DNA from: Druceiella hillmani | Taxonomy: Eukaryota > Arthropoda > Insecta > Lepidoptera > Hepialidae | Reading direction: 5' to 3' | Assembly (NCBI GenBank): GCA_039881145.1 | Contig: JAYKKI010000064.1 | Location: forward strand, 992,001 to 1,056,000 | Length of the DNA stretch: 64,000 nt | Shown here: one piece after another, positions 51,931-64,000 of the stretch | Numbering within the stretch: position 1 is the first letter of the stretch | How the letters are laid out: each line of letters starts with the position of its first letter | Made by a program: the position numbers and the translations under genes | The notes under the pieces: model-generated | What the model was told of the DNA's origin: nothing | The model's database searches: none | What the model saw: the letters and a program-made list of their open reading frames with translations, nothing else

Positions 51931-54900
51931 TTTAAACAAAGCAAACTAAACCTGGGATCTGTATCCGTAAGGCTTATAATTTAACTAGCTCCGTTCAGTC
52001 AGCTTTCCCAAAAAGCTCTACTATACAATTAGTGTTAAGAAAATAAAACATGTTAACATAAATATGCAAGTATTGTAGTAGAATAACTTAATTATATACA
52101 TTGAGCAAAAGAACCAGATAATGAAAAGCTTGGAAGTTTTAACAAAAATGTCATAAAGGACTCTAGCGAAAATAGATTCAAAAACAGCCAATGTGCCAAT
52201 GAAATTCCTTACTTTTGTTGATAATAATACTATGGCATGTTTGAAAACAAAGAGTATTATTGAGGATATTTTAAAATTAATTTATAAAAAGGGGATATTT
52301 CATGCAATTACTGTATTGTAAAAGCATCAAAAACATTTTCATTGCGTCTCAGAATTGCCATTTGAGCAACAATATCCAAGCTTATTTAATTTTCAATCCA
52401 TATAATATATTTACTTTCATTTTGGAAAACTGATATTACTTTATAATAAATTAATATTAACAGGTTATTAACAGGTTATGGATGGGGCCAAAAATATGGG
52501 TTATGATTTTAAAAAATAAAGAGAACTGTGATTTAAAAATTTGTCACTCGTGGGCTATGATTTTATTGTTAAATATAGTTTTGTTTGCCACACCCAACAC
52601 ATCAATAGATGTGTTTATTGTTTAAGATTTGTATGAAATAATCATAATATTTTTATATTTATCTGTTGATAATTACAAGTGGTCTGTTGATACTTACAAC
52701 CCTACCATATATACAAAACAAATAATTGGCCCCCATTTTAGAGTATTCATTTGTTGCTGTTTAAAGGGGAGGAAATAAGTAACATTTCTGGACAGCCAGA
52801 TTGAGCTTTTATTGTGGAGAAATAATTTTTTTTTCCCGTCAAAAAAATCTTTGTTATTTTAGACTACATTACTAACACCAAGCAGCACTTATTAAAACTT
52901 CATGTTCACCAGCTCTACATATGGCACATTGCTAACGATAATTACCTTGTTTCTGGTGGGATAGTAATAAACCAAACAATGTGAACCATATAAGCAAATT
53001 CCGAACTAAACTTTTTAGGTTTTGTTTCAATGAATATCTCCAGCTTGTTAGCTCTTATAGTCCTGACAATAAGTCATTGACGAACTAGTTGTCCATATTT
53101 ATATATCATACACTAGTTATTGTTTATTACCTAGTCCGCATAAACATTCAATTATGTAGCTAGATCCTAATTATTATGTTTTTTGCCTTGATACATCATT
53201 AATACAATGTGAAATACAACCAAGGCCATTGCTTGTTTCAAGGAAGGTAATGAATAGATTAAGATAATTATCAGATAGTGTTTCTTTTCTTTTGAATGAC
53301 TTTTTTATATTTTTTCATATTAAAAATTTGTTTTCCAACCGAATCATCATTATAGTATTCATGAAACCGATCCTTATTAATTTTTTAGGTGCAAAACAAA
53401 AAAGAGTGACTTAAACAAAAAATGATTGGAATTGCGGAATGAAATATTTTATAATTAGGAATGAGTTAAATATATGAAGATTGCAAGTAACTGAGCATTT
53501 AATGAAAAAAGAAGCACCAGAACCAATTAGCAGCACTTGAGGATATTTTATGATTATATTTTATCATTTAAATGTTCTTTTAAACCAACATTTCTACAAT
53601 CCTTTATATCATTTTTTGTGTGTTGTATCAACCGTTTTATTTAAAAGTATAAAAAAATTTAATGGTGAGGATTAAATAACTTGGGGAGGATTATCATTTT
53701 CACTATTTTATTAGTAATATTTTAAAAATAAGCTATTTTAAGCTCATTTTTCTAATTTTTTTTTGAAGATTGTCTCGAATTAACAATCAATTCTAAACAA
53801 AGTAAAAAAGAAATCAAATGTATTTTAAAAAAAATTGTTTATTTAAGTGAAAAACCAATTAAATTTCTATTAGGAATTAGAATATAGAAATAAGGAAATT
53901 ATTTTAATGAAATTTTTTCGTGCCAATTCAAAATTAATTTTCAAACAATTCAAATGCAATTAATTCTATTTGTCCCTCATACATCGTTTCTCATTATCAG
54001 ATTTTCATTAACAACGCAGACAATATAGATAATCTAAAACTCTGAAATTTAACTCATTGACTGGTACTGGTCACTATGTGGCGACTCTTGTCAATTCATT
54101 TGATCTATTCGTACCACTAGATACATGGAATGCAGATCTTAAATTGATTGACCAGTAGACTAAGCATCAGAATTGTAGTTAATTATTTTGTTTCTATGAT
54201 CGAAGTAGCAAAATTTTAGTTATTCATAAATTGTACATAACTGATACACCCCAGCCAGCAGATAATGGGTGTTGATTCTGTTTCCATCAACAGTAAAATA
54301 TTAAACTTTAAATTGATCGACATCTCACTTGTGAGATAAATAAATTTAAAAAATTGCACCCTGAAGTAGACACACAATGTGTACTGCAAATAACACCCTC
54401 CAGTAATTAATGTGTAAATATACAAAAAATTCCACCCAATTTAAACCAAAACTCGTATTCGCCAAACTGCTTCAACTTACTGTTTATATCGGAAAAGCTT
54501 CTCAACATGTAAGAATGACTTATAAACAACATGTAAGATGATGCCTGTCAGGAAATATATTTCTGTCAACATATCGCTGCCTCACTGCTACTTCTCCTGC
54601 ATTGTTATTTCATCATATAATTATATCATGCTCTTAATAATCCTCTCTTGGCTTTAAATTGTCTTTGCAAATACCAAAATATCCTCCCGATATCTCAACA
54701 TAGAACATAATTCTGTTGTGAATCTTTCAGTGTGCATGCTATTAGATGTGAAATCAAGTTGATTCATGTATATATACTGCACCCGACAATTAGTCTAATT
54801 ATTTGTATTACTAATATGATTACTTGAACATTATTTTACGTAATATTGAAATAAGTGTATTAAGAGATTTATTAGATAAATAAGCGGGTTAATAGATTTT

Positions 54901-55019
54901 TACCTACAATTGATTGTCATTTATAGAAATCAAAAATACTAGCTTGACTTTAAGCTATAATATCTAAATATAATCACGATAAAAACAAAAAGGTATATAC
55001 GGTTTAGTCTAATAATAGA
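51931..55019. other. Intergenic, no gene recognised; left edge of the A3 duplication
   Basis: AT-rich spacer. From about 54840 the sequence becomes similar to the A1 upstream region, including a degraded copy of the acidic-tail exon in which the acceptor AG has become AA. Confidence 0.5.
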
Positions 55020-55140
55020 AATAGTTTCAGACGAGACGGAAAAAATCAATAATAGACAATTACTTTCATATAGGAAGACAAATTGTCTTGTTCACCTTGC
55101 CAAAGTAGACCAAGCCATTTCATTCATATAAATAGGTTAC
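55020..55140 (+). promoter_or_regulatory. Conserved upstream block of the subfamily A receptors (A3 copy), with TATA-like box
   Basis: Shares CAGACGAGACGG, CTTTCATATAGGAAGACAAA, TTGTCTTGTT, AAAGTAGACC and AAATAGGTTAC with the A1 and A2 blocks. It has TATAAATA at 55127-55134, about 70 bp before the ATG. Confidence 0.4.
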
Positions 55141-55205
55141 ATTACCAATGACGGTCGTCATTTTCTGTTGGTATTCAGTAGAAGAAACAGTCAATTCATT
55201 GAAAA

Positions 55206-58822
<3,617 letters not shown>

Positions 58823-61800
58823 ATTGAATTATTGTAATTATTAATGATACGTTTACTTTAACTTTTTATTGATTTCATTATCCTCATTTCATTAATGTTA
58901 TAATACTCCTGGTTAATTCATTCCTATGGTTTTAAATTTTCTTCCTTTTGGATCAACATAATATCATGAACAATATTTCACTTAATAAAGGCTTTCATAT
59001 GCATTATTTCACTTATAACTTCTAATTATATATTGGTGGATGATATTTAAAGTTATTTTGATAACATTTAGTTTTTCATTGGTTATTATGTAACTTCAAA
59101 ATTTAGGTTTTAGAGATGTTCAAAAGTGAAATCTTGGTATTATGTTGTGATAATTTTTTAAATTACTTTACTTTTGAATTTTTCCTTATTTATAATTTTA
59201 ACAATATTTATTTTGGAGACTATAAATATAAAATTTATTCTAAATTATAATTGTTTTTAGCCTTAACAGTACAAAATAAAGAGAAAGGCAACAATTTATA
59301 GTTGAAGCTTTATAAAGATAAAATTATACATGATTAAAAATTTAAATAACAAATGTTATTAAGTTTCAGTTTTCACATCATGTTTATAATAAAATATTAT
59401 AAAAATTAATAAAAAAATATTTATAACATCCATACTAGCAACAGAACAGACAAACATACTAGCTACAAAGATTATGAGAGTTATATTTACTTTTTGAGGT
59501 TTCTGCATCTTGAAATTTAACAAGTGCAAATACCTTCCTTGTTACGTAAGCAGTTTCAATAGGGCAATTGTATCTTTATTGTCAATAGTGAATATTTAAT
59601 TAATTTCATATAGAGATTAAGCATTGAATGCTATATTTGCAGGGAATTTCAAAGAAAAATGTGATTACAACGTATCCATCGTTCAGCCTAAGACATTGGA
59701 TATACAAATTTTAGATTAATATTTATTTTATAATTATTCAATATGGTTACGTTCAAAGTTGAACATTAATTTAATTCAAGAGAACATCATATAAATTTTA
59801 TGACATGTCCTTTTTATCAAGTCAGTTTGACAAAATGATTTTGAATTTCCAAATTATTCATTAATTTTCTCTCAACAACTTCACAAAGATGACAGTATAT
59901 GATCCACAGTAATGATAAAAAGATCATTAGGGTTTTTTACATTGCGAATCAACTTATTATTTTCCAATTGCATTACAAAAACACTTACTCCTAAGGCAGA
60001 TTAAGATTGAGATTTTTATTTATTTTCTTATTAATTAATTTCTAATATATGATATATTGTGATTAGTAGGTAATCTGATCAAAGATGTAATTTTGTGTGT
60101 TAAAAATTTACAAATAAAAATTTTTACAACGATAAACACAGGTTTTTTTTTATATTGAAATATGTCATAAAAACAAGCATGACAATAAGATATTGACTGC
60201 AGCAAATTAAAGTTGCAGAATCATATTTAGGTTAAATACACAAATATATTTAAGGTTCTACACGAACAAAATGAATATTTCTAGAGAACTAGCCCAATAC
60301 ATATTAAGTAAGCAATTAAAAGGTACAATAAGAGTTACTAATTTTTTAATCAAATATTAAAATTACTACTAAAGTAGTAATAAAGTATGTTACTATTGGA
60401 AACCCCAAAGTTAAAAAATTATGAAATGTATGTGCATTTTCCCTAGTAAAATTTTTCCGGTTACTTGATAATTTATTTCGTATTGGTACTATTTATTTTA
60501 AATACAAAATAAACATGAACGAGCATCTGTTTTGCTTCTTTTTGTGGGTATTTTGTTTATACTTTTGTTTTCTTTATTTTTTTACTTTTTTATCAGATAT
60601 AATACTTATCTGGCTGGGCATTTGTGTAACAATTTTCAAGTAGGTTCTCACAAAATTATTTGTAACATTTTATGAATAAATTATTTTAATTGATATGAGT
60701 AATAAGTTTAAGAATCAATAAACAAAGAGGCGGGAGTTTTTAGGAATACAGTACAAACAAATGATCAGAGAGATTACGTTTTGTTTTATTAAAGAAGAAA
60801 GGACCTTATTACACTTTCATTACTTGGAATGCTAGTGAGATCATATTTTGAAACAAAAGTAATTGTTTATTAAATGTTTGATTTAAATTTAAAAGGATTA
60901 TAAACACTAGTAGAATAAGGTAAAACTGAAAATAATTTATTTAACTTGTAACGTTCAACATAGTTGCATACATTGTAAAATCTGAATAGTTGTAATCAAT
61001 CACATCGGAACATTATGTTAAAGACAATCATTTACTTGTGTTGTCTAAATTTAAACATTCCTCACTTCACCAGTTCTGTTAATCTACCATCATTTTAAAA
61101 ATCAATTATAAATATTCAACAAACTGCACGGGAGTCGTTGAGATATTAGATAATTATAACCTTCATAACTTGAGCACAAAACGAAATGACAAGTTGAAGT
61201 ATACAATTAATGACATATGAATAAATAGTATTATAGAAGTTTAAAATTTTAAAATATAAAATATTTACAGATCAAAATGTAAAGTAAATTTAATGAAAAC
61301 AATTTATTATTTTTTTCACAAACTATTCAAACTCAAAAATTTCACAAAAATATTCTATAATTTGGGTCAAATCTGTAGTTAAGGTATCTATAAGTGTAGC
61401 TACATTGATTAGTTTTGTAAATAAAAAACTGTGAAATTGAAAGTGTCACCAAATTGTAAAAAAAAATAAATAGATTTTTTACTTAAAGAATGGTAAAGCA
61501 AATGCCAAAATATTTTATCACTGGTTCTTCAACTTCAAAAATATTAACACAGATTTTTTTTATATGTTATTTATTTTAATAATAATTATATACATGTGCC
61601 TCCCTGTTTTCATAGGGTATTTCCATTAAAGGACATAAATATATTTGTAGTGTGATACCATTAGATTCTTAAACACAAGACGGCTGTAACTCCTTACTTT
61701 TTAATTTTAAATTTAATTTTTTCACAGAGTCGTGGTTTTAATTTTTCAAATTGTTTGTGCTTTATGTCTATACTTTAAAAATATAAAATCTTACCAATCA

Positions 61801-63492
61801 ATGATTCGTAAGATTTTATATTTTTTGTCTTACCTCTATATTAGACTGAAAGTACATATAAAAATCTAAAGCTGCCTTAAGTGGTTCATTCCCTTGATTG
61901 GTTTCGTGAGGCTTAAATTTGTTTTTCCTTTGGAGGAACTATATTTACCTTTTATCATAAATACTTTTAAAATCAACTATCCAAATTGACAAAAGTAAAA
62001 AGAATTATGCTGACATAAAACCAAGGACAATATATTATTCTTAATACTGAAATATTAATAATTTTAAGCAATTGAATATTCAGAATCACAGCAAAACCAA
62101 GATCCGGTTAATGCATAGTCAAAGTCATTATAATATTTCCAGGAATCAAAGGTTCTATTCATAATTATAAAAAAGCACTCAGAGAGGTACACTCGTGATG
62201 ACGAGTGCACTCCTCTGTGTGACCATTTGGGTTACTTACTCTCTCATGTGCATTTCCACCTCGCCGCGCATGTTACATATCACTGCCTCTCACTTGTGGA
62301 TTTACACGCCACCAGCTGATTGAGCTGCAGGTATTTATTGACAAACACTTATTACTTATTGATATTATAATAATTTTCAAAGGTTCATTTGAGTATGAAA
62401 TCATAATTGTCTACATGGAGATTCTCAAGAGATCAGTCTGTTTTTCAGTAAACATCTACACAGTTAAGTATTTTTGCTGCTCTCTACTCAATAGGATTTG
62501 CGGAATATATTTTTTAAATCACAAATATAATTATTGCAAGCTACATTTGACCTTATTTTAACAGCATATAGTCAAAATTACGTGGGATAATGTAAAAATT
62601 TTAATGTTACCCATTTATTAAAATTGATCGCACACATACGTTTAATGAAAAAAAAATAAGAACTTAGATATGCAAGTTTATTACATGTGAAATTAAATTC
62701 AAATCCCTCTAATGCATAATTTTTTTTTTCACATTTATTTCTGAACTCCAAAACTAAAAAAAAATATTTTAAATTAATGCCTGCTTGAGAAAAAATTGAT
62801 TCACATGTATTAAAGTAGTGTATTCAATAACGTAATCACTTTTCAAATAATTATTATAAAAATATATTGCAATATTCTGAACTACAAACATTCATTATGA
62901 ATATTCATTTTGTCTCTAGCACTTTTCATATAAAAACTATGTGAGTTGTTGCATTTAAATGCACACTCAATATATGCACGGCATAGTCAAGGAGTATTCT
63001 ATTAGTTCTTGGCGCCCTGAAATGAAGCACATTTTCAAAAGTAACTATGCTAGGTAGATACAAATTATGACCAGAGTATTTACAAGAAACAAATTTATTA
63101 AAAGAGTTATCAGTGGCACAGTATATTGTAATATTTTAAAAATTACAATGGTTAACATATTCGTAATTAATTTATGTAATGGAAACCTATCTAAATTCAT
63201 CTATTATAACCAAACCAAAACCCTGTTTAATTTCATTATAAGTTCATTGCAGTTTATTATCACTTTCAATTAATTAAAGCCACTCGGACACATCGCATTG
63301 GCATGGACATGAGTTATTACGTAAAATTAACAGGCAAATTATTCATTAATGACACAACATATTTATAGCAATAATGATAATGAGAATCTATTGATTTTAC
63401 TTGTTAGAATTAGGCAGCGTTAATGCATGTCTGCAAATACTATAGATTACAATTTTTTTGACTTAATTGAATATTAAGAAATATGTTAATGT
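58823..63492. other. 3' flank of A3 and spacer, no gene recognised
   Basis: The first 800 bp resemble the A1 3' flank. From about 59630 to 63490 I see AT-rich spacer with a small GC-richer patch at 62180-62340 and no supported exon. Confidence 0.55.
62183..62216. repeat. Short imperfect hairpin
   Basis: AGAGG and CACTCGT pair with ACGAGTG and CCTCT around a GATG loop, with a small mismatch. It lies in the GC-richer patch. Function unknown. Confidence 0.5.
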
Positions 63493-63539
63493 ATATGTGT
63501 GTATATATGTCAATATATATAATTATATATATACATATA

Positions 63540-63618
<79 letters not shown>
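63493..63618. repeat. (TA)n microsatellite, compound
   Basis: TA runs with ATG, CAATA and CATA interruptions. Ile-Tyr frames on both strands are artefacts. Confidence 0.95.
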
Positions 63619-63622
<4 letters not shown>

Positions 63623-63852
63623 TTATTTATGCTTGGTTACCTTTTGGTCAGTAATGGAATATTAAGGAGCGATTAAGAATCAGCAACTAAATGTTTAAAT
63701 GTTTAGTGAAAAAAATATTAAAAACATAATTTTCCTAACTAAAATGCATGTAGCTTTTTTAAAATTTATTTACGCAAGAAAGTTTTTTTAAACCTTCTTA
63801 AAATTTACAAAACATAAATAAAACAAGCAAAAATGGAAATAGAAAAATAAAA

Positions 63853-63900
63853 CTGAATGAAGTACGATGCCTAGTACTGAATGAAATATGACGCCTAATA
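63853..63900 (+). repeat. 24-bp tandem duplication
   Basis: Two copies of CTGAATGAARTAYGAYGCCT followed by ARTA, differing at four positions. Confidence 0.85.
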
Positions 63901-64000
63901 CTGGAGCACACACGCGGGAAAAGCACGCTGTTTCCAGATCAACACCCACAATTCCCAGTGTCTGGTGGTGCAACCTATTCATTATAGTCATCACAAAATA

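Overview
This window is AT-rich nuclear DNA from an insect. The evidence is a cluster of multi-exon seven-transmembrane gustatory receptor (Gr) genes whose last exons carry the TYhhhhhQF-type signature, together with remnants of mariner, P-superfamily, piggyBac and LINE transposons and long (TA)n microsatellites. I cannot name the insect order from sequence alone.

Two Gr subfamilies alternate along the window. Subfamily A has A1 (3004-6924, +, intact, 395 aa deduced), A2 (30965-34313, -, broken), a 5' remnant A4 (37384-37740, +) and A3 (55206-58822, +, open except for one in-frame TAG in the last exon). Subfamily B has a terminal-exon relic B0 (358-539, +, two stops), B1 (14221-22545, -, intact, 401 aa) and B2 (42736-46025, +, intact, 391 aa). 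All the spliced genes share one architecture: a long first exon coding about 255-265 residues, then exons of exactly 78, 154 and 182 nt, with intron phases 0, 0 and 1. The two subfamilies share this plan although their proteins are very different.

The A copies lie in segmental duplications that include introns, a conserved block about 60-230 bp upstream of the ATG, and an exon-like sequence on the opposite strand about 400 bp upstream that ends in an acidic tail beside A1. The B1-A2 pair is inverted relative to the other copies, so A2 and the A4 remnant lie head to head around 36 kb.

Between the receptors are decayed mobile elements: a LINE with ORF1 and endonuclease pieces (9.5-10.9 kb), a foldback element (24.7-25.0 kb), a mariner with both terminal repeats (25.2-26.5 kb), a P/THAP9-like transposase relic (27.0-28.5 kb), a 78-bp-arm palindrome (36.9-37.1 kb), a 263-bp tandem duplication (39.5-40.1 kb), a piggyBac-like relic (40.7-41.3 kb), an element of about 0.9 kb with inverted ends containing TTAA (48.5-49.4 kb) and a second, different mariner relic (51.2-51.9 kb). 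The rest is AT-rich intergenic or intronic sequence in which I see no gene. I found no tRNA, rRNA or CRISPR.

The receptors are expected to act in chemosensory neuron membranes as ligand-gated cation channels (family knowledge). The window shows family turnover: three genes with complete coding potential, one with a single nonsense change, and three degraded copies.
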